Part shown: in pieces, positions 28,586 through 36,690 of the stretch | How the letters are laid out: each line of letters opens with the position of its first letter | How positions within the stretch are numbered: the stretch's first letter is position 1 | Assembly (NCBI RefSeq): GCF_004214895.1 | Contig: NZ_CP035952.1 | Coordinates: 5,556,501-5,620,500 of the forward strand | DNA: 64,000 nucleotides | DNA from: Pseudomonas tructae | GTDB lineage: Bacteria > Pseudomonadota > Gammaproteobacteria > Pseudomonadales > Pseudomonadaceae | Reading direction: 5' to 3' | Position numbers and translations under genes: made by a program | Notes under the pieces: generated by a model | What the model saw: only the letters and a program-made list of their open reading frames with translations | What the model was told of the DNA's origin: nothing | Database searches by the model: none

Positions 28586-30401
28586 GCGGCAGATCGGCCA
28601 GTACGGCCGGCTTGAGGTGGTCCCATTGCTCGATGGGGCCACCTGTCTGGTAGAAACCGTTGTTGTAACGCATGACCAATTTGTCCACTGCATTCAAGGC
28701 CGTGGTTACAGCCCCCTCCGCCCAGCCGCCGGTCCAGGAGACATCGTCTCCAGCCAGGATGAAGCCATCCACTGCCGTGCCGTCACTGCCCTCCTTGAAC
28801 TGGCTGAACAGCAACCGCTGATACTCGTATTGTCCCGGCAGGTTCATCTTGAAAGCCCCAAGGTAGAAAGGCTCGTCTTCCCAGTTGATCTCTACAAAGG
28901 GGTCAGCCACCGCAAAATGCGAGGTCAGGTCCAGACCGGGATACACCTGATCAAGCAAGGCCGTACACAGCTCACCATGTTGCGGCAGGCGGCCTTGGCG
29001 ATCGCCAAGAAACTTCAGGCTGTCGTCATTCCAGGTGTACGACAGGAAGATCCCACTGCCTTTGTACGCCCCAGTGCTGCGGCTGTAGTCGACCAGATAA
29101 GTGCCGCGGGTCAGTCGGTCAGACAGGGTAATGCTCATCAACTGCCTGCCATCCTCCCCGCGCCTAGTCCAGAACGGCTCATCAGTTGCGGCGAAGACCT
29201 TGGCCGACTGCATGTAGTGGGTATACATCACTGCTTCCCACTGGGGCTGGGTCAGTAGCGAGCGGCTTGCCTCTAGCCCTTCGGCGCCATTCATGTAGCG
29301 GAACTTGTCGAGGACTCGTACATGGGGGGTGTAGACCACAGCAGAAAACAACTGGCGATGATCAACACCGCTATCCAGGTCATGGATCAGCACCTCAAAC
29401 TGGTTATTAGTAACTCGCTGAATCTGTCGCACTTCCTGACGCAGAGGGTTTTTACCACCCAGGGCGGCTATGCTCAGTTTCTCAACCGTTGGCTCCTCAG
29501 CCCAGTCGCCCGCTTGCTCGTCACCAAAGCTCCTTGCTGTCCGTTCCCACAGCCGTTGCGGCAGTTGATCGGCACCATCGCGCATCAACAGATGGTTGAT
29601 GTCGAGCCCTGTATACAAAACACGCAGCACTTCCAGGAAGCAATTGGGGAAGTCGGTGTTCCAGCCACCGGTGCCAAAACCGATCTGACCGAACAGGTTG
29701 ATGTCCTCGTCGGACCAACGCGCCTGCTCGACCATCGCGGCATGAAAGCTGAGGTTGTCCCAGCCTTCCGTCAAAATGGTATTCCATAAGCGTTTGATCT
29801 TGGCCTGATCGATTGTGCCCGCAGACATTGCCTGTTCCATTTCCAAAAAATGGATAGGTGCCTGTTCCAGAAACTCCTCGAAAAATTTGATTTCGATGTT
29901 TTCAAACGCCGGCGGCCTGGGAAAGTTATTGTTACCCACCTCGTAGTAAAACTTCTCATCGGCATAATCAACCACCGTACTCACGGCAGCAGCACTTCCG
30001 GGATTGGGGAAGTCCTCGCTATTTTCGAGCATGCCAACTTTGCCGAAGTAATGCATAAGCGCTTGTCCAGACAAAGGAAAGCGCATGGCGCCTCGCTCGA
30101 ACGGCACACCACCGTCAACCGGGCTGGAAAACAAACGCCCGCCAACTCGCCCGCTGGCATCCACCACCACCGGGTGCAGGCCCATGCGCATCGCCTCGTA
30201 GGCAGCAACCAGGCCGGCCACTCCCGCGCCAACCACCAGCACCTGCCGGCCATGGTATTGCGGTTGAATACGGCCAAGTGGCGCCTGCCCCTTATCCATC
30301 AGGTATTGACCATAGTCGAAAGGAAAGTCGGGAATCAGGGCGCGTACCTGATTATCCAGGACACGTTGGGCGGATAAGATGCGTGAAGGGATTGCGGACA
30401 T
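28575..30401 (-). CDS. Flavin-dependent L-amino-acid 2-monooxygenase (DavB-like)
   Basis: The 608-residue FAD enzyme has the Rossmann motif [17 protein letters not shown] (54-70) and RVGGR. It also has long stretches strongly resembling lysine 2-monooxygenase DavB as I remember it: [30 protein letters not shown] and [16 protein letters not shown]. Such enzymes oxidatively decarboxylate an L-amino acid to an amide. The substrate (lysine, arginine, tryptophan or phenylalanine) cannot be fixed from sequence. A divergent nitrilase-type amidase is adjacent, which would hydrolyse the amide. DavB itself is about 560 residues, so this protein is somewhat longer. The start at 30401 (MSAIPSRIL) was chosen because earlier codons are not family-like. 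Confidence 0.85.
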   Translation of the reverse strand: MSAIPSRILSAQRVLDNQVRALIPDFPFDYGQYLMDKGQAPLGRIQPQYHGRQVLVVGAGVAGLVAAYEAMRMGLHPVVVDASGRVGGRLFSSPVDGGVPFERGAMRFPLSGQALMHYFGKVGMLENSEDFPNPGSAAAVSTVVDYADEKFYYEVGNNNFPRPPAFENIEIKFFEEFLEQAPIHFLEMEQAMSAGTIDQAKIKRLWNTILTEGWDNLSFHAAMVEQARWSDEDINLFGQIGFGTGGWNTDFPNCFLEVLRVLYTGLDINHLLMRDGADQLPQRLWERTARSFGDEQAGDWAEEPTVEKLSIAALGGKNPLRQEVRQIQRVTNNQFEVLIHDLDSGVDHRQLFSAVVYTPHVRVLDKFRYMNGAEGLEASRSLLTQPQWEAVMYTHYMQSAKVFAATDEPFWTRRGEDGRQLMSITLSDRLTRGTYLVDYSRSTGAYKGSGIFLSYTWNDDSLKFLGDRQGRLPQHGELCTALLDQVYPGLDLTSHFAVADPFVEINWEDEPFYLGAFKMNLPGQYEYQRLLFSQFKEGSDGTAVDGFILAGDDVSWTGGWAEGAVTTALNAVDKLVMRYNNGFYQTGGPIEQWDHLKPAVLADLPLKR

Positions 30402-30565
30402 ACAAGGCTCCAGATGAACAAGTATCCAAGAGCCACAGCATAGAATCATAGAACACAGCTAATTAGAGCGTTTGGTAATCAAATAGCAGGTTTTTGAACT
30501 AGCAGAAATACCAGTTGACGCAAATTTTATTATTCCCACATATCATGACTTTCAGGAGAGCAGAC

Positions 30566-31486
30566 ATGCGCGACTCATCACTACCTTTACGAATCGCTTG
30601 TGCCCAAGTTGCACCAAAAGTTGCTGATGTGACGCACAACCGAAATATCTCCAATGCCGCTATCCAGGCAGCTGCGGACGCGGACGCCGAACTGGTGGTG
30701 CTGCCAGAGCTGATGCAAAGCGGCTACGTGTTCCATGACCGCGAAGAGGCCTTGAGTGTTGCCGAGGGTCTGTACGGCGAAACATTGCTCGGCTGGTACG
30801 AGCGTGCCCGTGCGCTCGACATCATCGTCGTTGGCGGGTTCTGCGAATACCTGTCGCCTTACGAAGTCGCCAACAGCGCCGTGTTGATCGACCCCCGCGG
30901 CTTGATTTCCCTCTATCGCAAAGCCCATCTGTGGGATCAGGAAAAACTCATCTTCACCCCCGGCAATCAACCGCCTCCCATCGTGCGCACTGCCAAAGGC
31001 CGGATCGGCCTGATGATCTGCTACGACCTGGAACTGCCTGAATGGGTTCGTCTGGCGGCCCTCGGCGGTGCCCAACTGCTTTGTGCCCCGGTCAACTGGC
31101 CGGACCTGGGGCGCCCGGCAGGCGAGCGGCCGGCCGAGATCGTCCGCGTGCAAGCAGCGGCTGCAGTCAACCGCATGTTCATCGCCAGTTGTGATCGTCA
31201 CGGCCACGAGCGGGGCGTGGACTGGGTGGGCGGCTCAACCATCGTCGACGCCGACGGGTACCCCCTGGCCGGCGCCAGCAGCAATCCCGAAGATCAACTG
31301 CTGATCACCGATATCGATCTGGCCGAGGCCGACAACAAATGGATCAGCGAGCATAACCATGTGCACGAAGATCGCCGCCCAGAGCTCTACGGCGGCCTGT
31401 GCAGCACTAGTACTCGATCCGCACATCCCCTTTCGGCACACTGCAACAAGACAGAATGTAACCCTCCGCCACATCTTCATCGGTGA
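30566..31486 (+). CDS. Nitrilase-superfamily amidase (DavA-like omega-amidase) with a C-terminal extension
   Basis: The 306-residue hydrolase has the Glu-Lys-Cys triad of the nitrilase superfamily: Glu48 in VVLPELMQSGY, Lys119 in YRKAHLW and Cys152 in LMICYDLELPEW. Size and motifs fit 5-aminopentanamidase (DavA)-type enzymes, the partner of DavB-like monooxygenases. The likely reaction is amide to omega-substituted acid plus ammonia. AGGAG lies seven bases before the ATG. A weak TTGACG (30515) may be a -35 element. The family-like part ends near residue 278 (ELYGGL); about 28 further residues are read antisense through the end of gbcB, with the stop at 31484-31486. Confidence 0.87.
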   Translation: MRDSSLPLRIACAQVAPKVADVTHNRNISNAAIQAAADADAELVVLPELMQSGYVFHDREEALSVAEGLYGETLLGWYERARALDIIVVGGFCEYLSPYEVANSAVLIDPRGLISLYRKAHLWDQEKLIFTPGNQPPPIVRTAKGRIGLMICYDLELPEWVRLAALGGAQLLCAPVNWPDLGRPAGERPAEIVRVQAAAAVNRMFIASCDRHGHERGVDWVGGSTIVDADGYPLAGASSNPEDQLLITDIDLAEADNKWISEHNHVHEDRRPELYGGLCSTSTRSAHPLSAHCNKTECNPPPHLHR

Positions 31487-32507
31487 TGCCGCCGTTGTGC
31501 TCCATCTCCACCTCGCCGCCCAGCTTGAGCACCTTGCAGGTACCGCAGATGCCCATGCCGCAGGCCTTGGGGATCATCAGACCGAGCTTGGCCGCTGCCG
31601 CGTGCACGGTCTCGCCCGGGGCCACGCGGATGCTCTTGCCGGTGGCGGTGAATTCCACCTGGTGCAGGTCGCTGGCATCGAGCTCGGCAGCTTCGGCAGC
31701 CTGTTCGGCGTGCTCGACGGCATCGGCCTTGACCTCGGCGGGCGTCGCACCGAACGACTCTTCATGGTAGCGGCTCATGTCGTAGCCACTGCTTTCGAGC
31801 AGGCGCTTGACCGCGTTCATGTACGGCGTCGGGCCACAGCAAAAGATCTCCCGCTCCAGGTAGTCCGGGGCGATCAACTCCATCAGCTTCTGGTTCAGGT
31901 AGCCTCGGTAGCCCGCCCAGGGCTCGCCCAGGCCATGCTTCTCGCAAATGATGTGCAGGCTGAAGTTGTCGATCCGCGAGGCCATGTGCTCAAGCTCGCG
32001 GTGATAGATGATGTCTTTGGGCGAGCGCGCACTGTGGACGAAGACCATGTCGACATTGCCGTTGGTGTCATAGAACCAGCGGGCCATGGACATCACCGGG
32101 GTGATGCCGACGCCGCCGCTCAGGTACAACACCTTGGGGCTGGGAAAATCCATGGCGTTGAACAGCCCGACCGGCCCATGCACCGCCAGTTCCTGGCCCT
32201 CGTGCAGGGTGTCGTGCAGCCAGTTGGAGACCTTGCCGCCGGGCACGCGCTTGATCGTTACCGAGAAGCTGTAGGGCACCGAGGGTGAACTGGAGATGGT
32301 GTAGGAGCGCATGATCGGCTCGCCATCGATTTCCAGCTCCAGGGTGACGAATTGGCCGGGCTTGAAGAAGAACATGATCGGCTGGTCGGCCATGAAACAG
32401 AAGGTGCGCACATCCCAGGTTTCCTGGATCACCTTGACGCAGCGGACGATGTGGCGGCCGTTGGCCCAGGTCTGGGTGCTGACCGGATTGAGGAAGCTGT
32501 TGGACAT
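31407..32507 (-). CDS. gbcB: Glycine betaine monooxygenase, reductase subunit
   Basis: The 366-residue reductase passes electrons from NAD(P)H to the Rieske oxygenase GbcA. An FAD-binding domain (GQFVTLELEI, RSYTISSSP) is followed by an NAD-binding domain (LYLSGGVGITPVMSMARWF) and a C-terminal plant-type 2Fe-2S ferredoxin domain (CGMGICGTCKVLKLGG plus a later Cys in ILSCCSVP). The start at 32507 (MSNSFLNPV) gives the known length and has GGAGA upstream. It is divergent from gbcA. Confidence 0.95.
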   Translation of the reverse strand: MSNSFLNPVSTQTWANGRHIVRCVKVIQETWDVRTFCFMADQPIMFFFKPGQFVTLELEIDGEPIMRSYTISSSPSVPYSFSVTIKRVPGGKVSNWLHDTLHEGQELAVHGPVGLFNAMDFPSPKVLYLSGGVGITPVMSMARWFYDTNGNVDMVFVHSARSPKDIIYHRELEHMASRIDNFSLHIICEKHGLGEPWAGYRGYLNQKLMELIAPDYLEREIFCCGPTPYMNAVKRLLESSGYDMSRYHEESFGATPAEVKADAVEHAEQAAEAAELDASDLHQVEFTATGKSIRVAPGETVHAAAAKLGLMIPKACGMGICGTCKVLKLGGEVEMEHNGGITDEDVAEGYILSCCSVPKGDVRIEY

Positions 32508-32564
32508 GCTCGTCTCCACGGCCGACTGCGGCCTGATGGCTGCGATTCTGCGCAAGGCGCGCAG

Positions 32565-32606
32565 GCGACACTTACCTATCCGCGACATTGGCGTGCTTAT
32601 CGCGAC
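32565..32606. promoter_or_regulatory. Candidate activator site in the gbcA/gbcB intergenic region
   Basis: GCGAC occurs three times in the same direction (32565, 32582, 32602), at spacings of 17 and 20 bases. This resembles the half-site spacing of AraC-family regulators such as GbdR, which activates gbc genes in P. aeruginosa. The assignment is inference. Confidence 0.3.
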
Positions 32607-32793
32607 CAGCCCCCGGCTACCGGGGCTGGGGCGTCGGAAACGGATCTGATCATGTCGTCCATGGATATGGTTCACGCGCACTTCGAACGCACACTCCAAC
32701 GCAAATGATCCTGCTGTACTTGAGCCTTGCGTCGCCATAACAACGATTAGCCACTTTCACCGGCCACAAGCACTGGCCATGAGGACCTACACG

Positions 32794-34086
32794 ATGGACG
32801 TCACCGCAACTTTGAGTCTGGGCGATCCACTGGAACCTGCACGCAAGGCCACCGCCGAGATGCTGCAGAGCCGCGAGCGGACCTTCTCGCTGCCGCAGCC
32901 GTTCTACTGCGACGAGCGCCTGTTCCAGATCGACATGGAGGAAATCTTCCAGAAGGAATGGCTGATCGCCGGGATGACCTGTGAAATCCCGACCAAGGGC
33001 AACTTCATCACCCTGCAGATCGGCAAGAACCCGATCCTGGTGGTGCGCGGTGCCGAGGGCCAGGTGCATGCTTTCCACAACGTCTGCCGCCATCGCGGTT
33101 CGCGCCTGTGCACCAGCGACAAGGGCAAGGTCGCAAAGCTGGTCTGCCATTACCACCAGTGGACCTACGAACTGGACGGTCGCCTGCTGTTCGCCGGTAC
33201 CGAGATGGGTGCCGACTTCGACATGAAGCAATACGGGCTAAAGCCTGTGAATGTGAAGACCGCCGGTGGCTACATTTTCATCAGCCTGGCCGAGAACCCG
33301 CCGGCGATCGATGACTTCCTCGCCACCCTGAACCACTACATGGAACCCTACGACATGGAGAACACCAAGGTGGCGGTGCAAACCACCTTGATGGAAAAGG
33401 CCAACTGGAAGCTGGTGCTGGAAAACAACCGCGAGTGCTACCACTGCAGCGGCTCGCACCCCGAACTGCTGAAAACCCTGCTGGAATGGGACGACGTCAC
33501 CGACCCGCGCGCCGACCAGGCGTTCAAGGACCACGTCGCCGCCTCGGCCGCGGCCTGGGATGCCGAGAAGATCCCTTACGCCCACGCCAGCTTCGGCCTG
33601 CGCAACCGCATTGTGCGCATGCCGCTGCTCAAGGGCACGGTATCGATGACCCTGGACGGCAAGCAGGGCTGCCAGAAGCTCATGGGCCGGATCAAGAACC
33701 CCGACCTTGGCTCGATGCGCATCCTGCACCTGCCGCACTCGTGGAACCACTGCATGGGTGATCACATTATCGTCTTCACTGTGTGGCCAATCAGCGCCCA
33801 GGAGACCATGGTCACCACCAAGTGGCTGGTGCACAAGGATGCGGTTGAAGGCGTGGACTACGACCCGGCGCGCATGCGCCAGGTGTGGGATGCCACCAAC
33901 GACCAGGACCGGCGCCTGGCGGAAGAGAACCAGCGTGGGATCAACTCCAGCGCTTACCAGCCTGGCCCTTACTCGAAGACCTATGAATTTGGGGTGGTGA
34001 ACTTTGTCGACTGGTACAGCGAGCGGGTCTTGAACAACCTGGGGGCAGCGCCGGCGCCTTATCTCAAGGGTGTGGCTGCGCAGTAG
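32794..34086 (+). CDS. gbcA: Glycine betaine monooxygenase, Rieske oxygenase subunit
   Basis: This 430-residue oxygenase converts glycine betaine to dimethylglycine and formaldehyde. The Rieske 2Fe-2S ligands are Cys98, His100, Cys118 and His121 (NVCRHRGSRLC...LVCHYHQW). The mononuclear iron region is in LENNRECYHCSGSHPEL with the downstream Asp. The ATG at 32794 has GAGG nine bases upstream; the in-frame ATG at 32779 lacks a site. It is divergent from gbcB. Confidence 0.96.
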   Translation: MDVTATLSLGDPLEPARKATAEMLQSRERTFSLPQPFYCDERLFQIDMEEIFQKEWLIAGMTCEIPTKGNFITLQIGKNPILVVRGAEGQVHAFHNVCRHRGSRLCTSDKGKVAKLVCHYHQWTYELDGRLLFAGTEMGADFDMKQYGLKPVNVKTAGGYIFISLAENPPAIDDFLATLNHYMEPYDMENTKVAVQTTLMEKANWKLVLENNRECYHCSGSHPELLKTLLEWDDVTDPRADQAFKDHVAASAAAWDAEKIPYAHASFGLRNRIVRMPLLKGTVSMTLDGKQGCQKLMGRIKNPDLGSMRILHLPHSWNHCMGDHIIVFTVWPISAQETMVTTKWLVHKDAVEGVDYDPARMRQVWDATNDQDRRLAEENQRGINSSAYQPGPYSKTYEFGVVNFVDWYSERVLNNLGAAPAPYLKGVAAQ

Positions 34087-34091
34087 GCCCC

Positions 34092-34113
34092 TATCGCGGG
34101 CTTGCCCCGCGAT
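34092..34113. repeat. Collapsed REP pair
   Basis: TATCGCGGGCTTGCCCCGCGAT: the inner halves of two inverted REPs fused into one short palindrome just after the gbcA stop. Confidence 0.7.
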
Positions 34114-34140
34114 GCTGTACAAATTTTAACCACCCACCGC

Positions 34141-34680
34141 AATCCCCCGGCCCCACTGGGCTCCTGCACACAGCAAACACTTTATCCACAGGACAGCCCA
34201 CAGCTAATGTGGGCAAGTCTTTGTTTTTCCCAGTGAAATTAATTGATCAATATTTGATCAAATCTATACAGGCCTTTAAATACAAGGCCCACAGCGGAAG
34301 GCGAACACCTTATCCACAAAGACGCCAACAGACTTTGTGTGCAAAAGTCGAAACGCTAAAAACCCACTGTGGATAACACCTTGAGCGAGCGAAATACCAG
34401 GCTTGAGCAGGTATAAAGGTGTCAATTGACTATTTTCTGATCAACCCTGCGCAGGCCTTGCCATACGGGCCTCTCAGCCATGGGCAAACATATTATCCAC
34501 AGACCCGCCAACAGCGATTGTGGGCAACCTCGTGGCTGTTTAACGAAGAAAACCTCATAAAATCCACAACTTAGCTTGATCATTTTTTGACCATAACGCC
34601 GAAGGGCACGCAATGCGTGCCCTCCAGCCATACACAAACACTTTATCCACAGATCGGCCAACAGACTTTGTGAGCAACTG
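34141..34680. repeat. Four imperfect tandem units, each with a perfect DnaA box
   Basis: The intergenic region between gbcA and etfB holds no gene. Four related units share AAACA-(1-3 bases)-TTATCCACA followed by GCCAACAG-(4)-TTGTG-GCAA (less well kept in unit one). The nonamer is at 34182-34190, 34310-34318, 34493-34501 and 34643-34651 on the plus strand, with a minus copy at 34368-34376. A small hairpin precedes each of units 2-4: GGCCTT-TAAATAC-AAGGCC (34271-34289), AGGCC...GGCCT (34453-34472) and the perfect GGGCACGCA-A-TGCGTGCCC (34604-34622). TGATCA-containing AT-rich DNA precedes each hairpin. This is the architecture of a DnaA-binding locus; function not known. Confidence 0.8.
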
Positions 34681-35451
34681 TCAGCGCAACACGCCCTCTT
34701 CCACCAGCAGTTTGAGGATGGCTTGGGCGCCGTCCTCTGGGCTCACATCCTTGAGCACTTGGCCACCACCGCCGCTGGCCTTGGCGGTGGCTGCTTTCAT
34801 GCGGTCGGCGCCGCTCTTGGCCTTGATGACCTTGAGGCGCTTGGGCCGTGGCTTGGCCGGTTGCAGTTCGGCACTTGTGAACAACTCATCTTCGACGATT
34901 GTCACCTGACGCGCGGCCAATACCCCCCGCCGCGCCGGACCGAACGCACTCTGGCGCGGCTTGGGCGCAGCGTTATCCACAGTGGCGAGCAACGGCAGGC
35001 GCACCTTCAAGCGCCGCCGCTGGCCCCGGGGCAGGGCCTGCAGCACCTGGGCCACACCATTGTGGATAGATTCCACTTCAGCCAGGCCCACCACCAGCGG
35101 CCAGCCCAGGCGCTCGGCCAGCAGGAATGGCAGCATGCCTGAACCTTCACCGGTTTCTGCCTGGCTGCCAGTGAGCACCAGCTGTGCACCGGCGTCGCGC
35201 AGATAATCGCCCAGTACACCCAGGGCATCGGCGCCCTGTGGCTGTTCCAGCACATCAATGTGCTCCAGGCCCATGCCCAGGTAGGCCCGCAAAGCCGGCT
35301 CCTGCGGGTCGCCGGCGTGCAGCACCTGCAAGTTATCCCCAGCCAGCTGCAGGCCCAGTTCCACCGCCCGGGCATCCTGCTCGGCACGGCGGGTGCGGCC
35401 GGAGCTGGGGTGGGCACCGATTGAAACCAGACTGATGACCTTGGTGTGCAT
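34681..35451 (-). CDS. etfB: Electron transfer flavoprotein, beta subunit, of dimethylglycine demethylation
   Basis: The 256-residue protein belongs to the EtfB family: an N-terminal adenine-nucleotide alpha-hydrolase-like fold with DNLQVLHAGDPQEPALRAYLGMG and the GSQAETGEGSGMLPFLLAERLGWPLV segment. It is the divergent beta subunit found in dgc clusters rather than the housekeeping EtfB. It should accept electrons from DgcA/DgcB together with the neighbouring alpha subunit. Two perfect or near-perfect DnaA nonamers lie inside this gene (34973-34981; TGTGGATAG at 35061). It starts 15 bases after etfA. Confidence 0.88.
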   Translation of the reverse strand: MHTKVISLVSIGAHPSSGRTRRAEQDARAVELGLQLAGDNLQVLHAGDPQEPALRAYLGMGLEHIDVLEQPQGADALGVLGDYLRDAGAQLVLTGSQAETGEGSGMLPFLLAERLGWPLVVGLAEVESIHNGVAQVLQALPRGQRRRLKVRLPLLATVDNAAPKPRQSAFGPARRGVLAARQVTIVEDELFTSAELQPAKPRPKRLKVIKAKSGADRMKAATAKASGGGGQVLKDVSPEDGAQAILKLLVEEGVLR

Positions 35452-36190
35452 AGTTATCCCCTGCCCTTAGGCCGCATCGCGCTTGGCGTCGTTGCGGTAG
35501 TTTTCCACAGCCTCGATCAGTGCCTGGAGAATCGCCGCACTGTCGCCAATCACCGACAGGTCAGCACGCTTGATCATGTCGCAGCCCGGGTCCATGTTGA
35601 TCGCCACTACCTTGTCGCAGGCACCGATGCCCTGCAGGTGCTGGATCGCCCCGGAGATACCCACAGCCAGGTAAACCCGTGCGGTCACCCAGGTGCCGGT
35701 AGCGCCAACCTGGCGGTTGCGCGGCATGAAGCCGTCGTCCACCGCCACCCGCGAGGCGCCTTCGGTAGCGCCCAGGGCGACGGTGGCGCGGTGGAACAGC
35801 GCCCAGTCCTTGACCCCATTGCCGCCCGAGACGATGAATTCGGCCTCGGCCATGGCGATGGCTGCCGGGTCGACAGCCACCGGGCCAAGGTCTTCAATGC
35901 GCGACAAGCTACGTGCTGCGCTTGTGGATAACTGCACCGGCAAGGCTTCGTGGCGGGTTTCGCTGACCGGCTCTGCACATTCGGCAGCCGCCAGAATCAA
36001 CCGAGGCAGGCCGCGGATCAGGTCCTGCTGGCCAGCGCCGGCACGGCCGCTGCATTGCCCATCCTTGACCTGCCAGACCCTGGTCGCCGGGCGTTCGCCA
36101 ATGGCTGCAGCAAAGCGCCGGCCCAGCTCACCGCCCCCCGTACGGCTGTCTGGAAGCAGCCAGTGACGTGGGTTGTATTGGTTATCCACA
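34973..36190. promoter_or_regulatory. Perfect DnaA-box nonamers inside etfB and etfA
   Basis: TTATCCACA occurs at 34973-34981 (plus), 35923-35931 (minus) and 36182-36190 (plus), with near matches at 35061-35069 and 35333-35341. In the encoded proteins the copies specify Val-Asp-Asn twice and Leu-Ser-Thr once, so protein sequence alone does not explain their recurrence. Confidence 0.55.
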
Positions 36191-36690
36191 GCGCGCAGGC
36201 CCTGCACCAGTTGCTCGGGTGCATACCCTGCGAACTCATCGCCTTCTATCACCAGCAGGCGATCGACGCCAGCGGTGGAAAAGTTGCTCTCCTTGTGTTC
36301 GCCAAACACCACCGCCAGCACCGCACCGTCGCTGCCGGCAAGGCCTCGGGCCAGGCCCAGCAGGTCGCGGTCATGACTGCCCAGGCGGCCGCCGACCATA
36401 TCCGGGACCACCGCAATGTAGAACGCCGGCTGCGCCACCTGGTGCAGCGGCAACTGCACTGCTGCCGCTGCCGTGCGCTTGCTGCTACCGCCTTGCTGGG
36501 CACCACTGCGATCGATGCGCTTGATCCCGTTGGGGCCGATGAAGCCAACCCCGTGGGGGTTCTTGCGAATGATGCCGTTGGGCCCCATCCAGCTGTGTTG
36601 CTGGCCCTGCTGCATGGCCGCATGCAATGGATGCAGGCGGTTGCGGGCGATCCACTCGGCGCGCGGATCACGGCGAATAATGTCGCTCAT
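35467..36690 (-). CDS. etfA: Electron transfer flavoprotein, alpha subunit, of dimethylglycine demethylation
   Basis: This 407-residue protein is an EtfA-type subunit: an N-terminal domain from about residue 75 and a C-terminal FAD-binding domain (LGRRFAAAIGERPATRVWQV; VAVGISGAIQHLQGIGACDKVVAINMDPGCDMIKRADL). It has an extra N-terminal segment of about 65 residues with a duplicated motif (WMGPNGI and FIGPNGI, each followed by a basic stretch) that ordinary EtfA lacks. The start codon overlaps the dgcB stop by one base. With etfB it is expected to shuttle electrons from dimethylglycine oxidation to the quinone pool. Confidence 0.9.
   Translation of the reverse strand: MSDIIRRDPRAEWIARNRLHPLHAAMQQGQQHSWMGPNGIIRKNPHGVGFIGPNGIKRIDRSGAQQGGSSKRTAAAAVQLPLHQVAQPAFYIAVVPDMVGGRLGSHDRDLLGLARGLAGSDGAVLAVVFGEHKESNFSTAGVDRLLVIEGDEFAGYAPEQLVQGLRAVDNQYNPRHWLLPDSRTGGGELGRRFAAAIGERPATRVWQVKDGQCSGRAGAGQQDLIRGLPRLILAAAECAEPVSETRHEALPVQLSTSAARSLSRIEDLGPVAVDPAAIAMAEAEFIVSGGNGVKDWALFHRATVALGATEGASRVAVDDGFMPRNRQVGATGTWVTARVYLAVGISGAIQHLQGIGACDKVVAINMDPGCDMIKRADLSVIGDSAAILQALIEAVENYRNDAKRDAA

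Noticed and set aside
34240..34660. GATC sites in the tandem units as Dam/SeqA signals
   Set aside because: Pseudomonas generally lacks Dam and SeqA, so the TGATCA motifs are noted only as part of the repeat.
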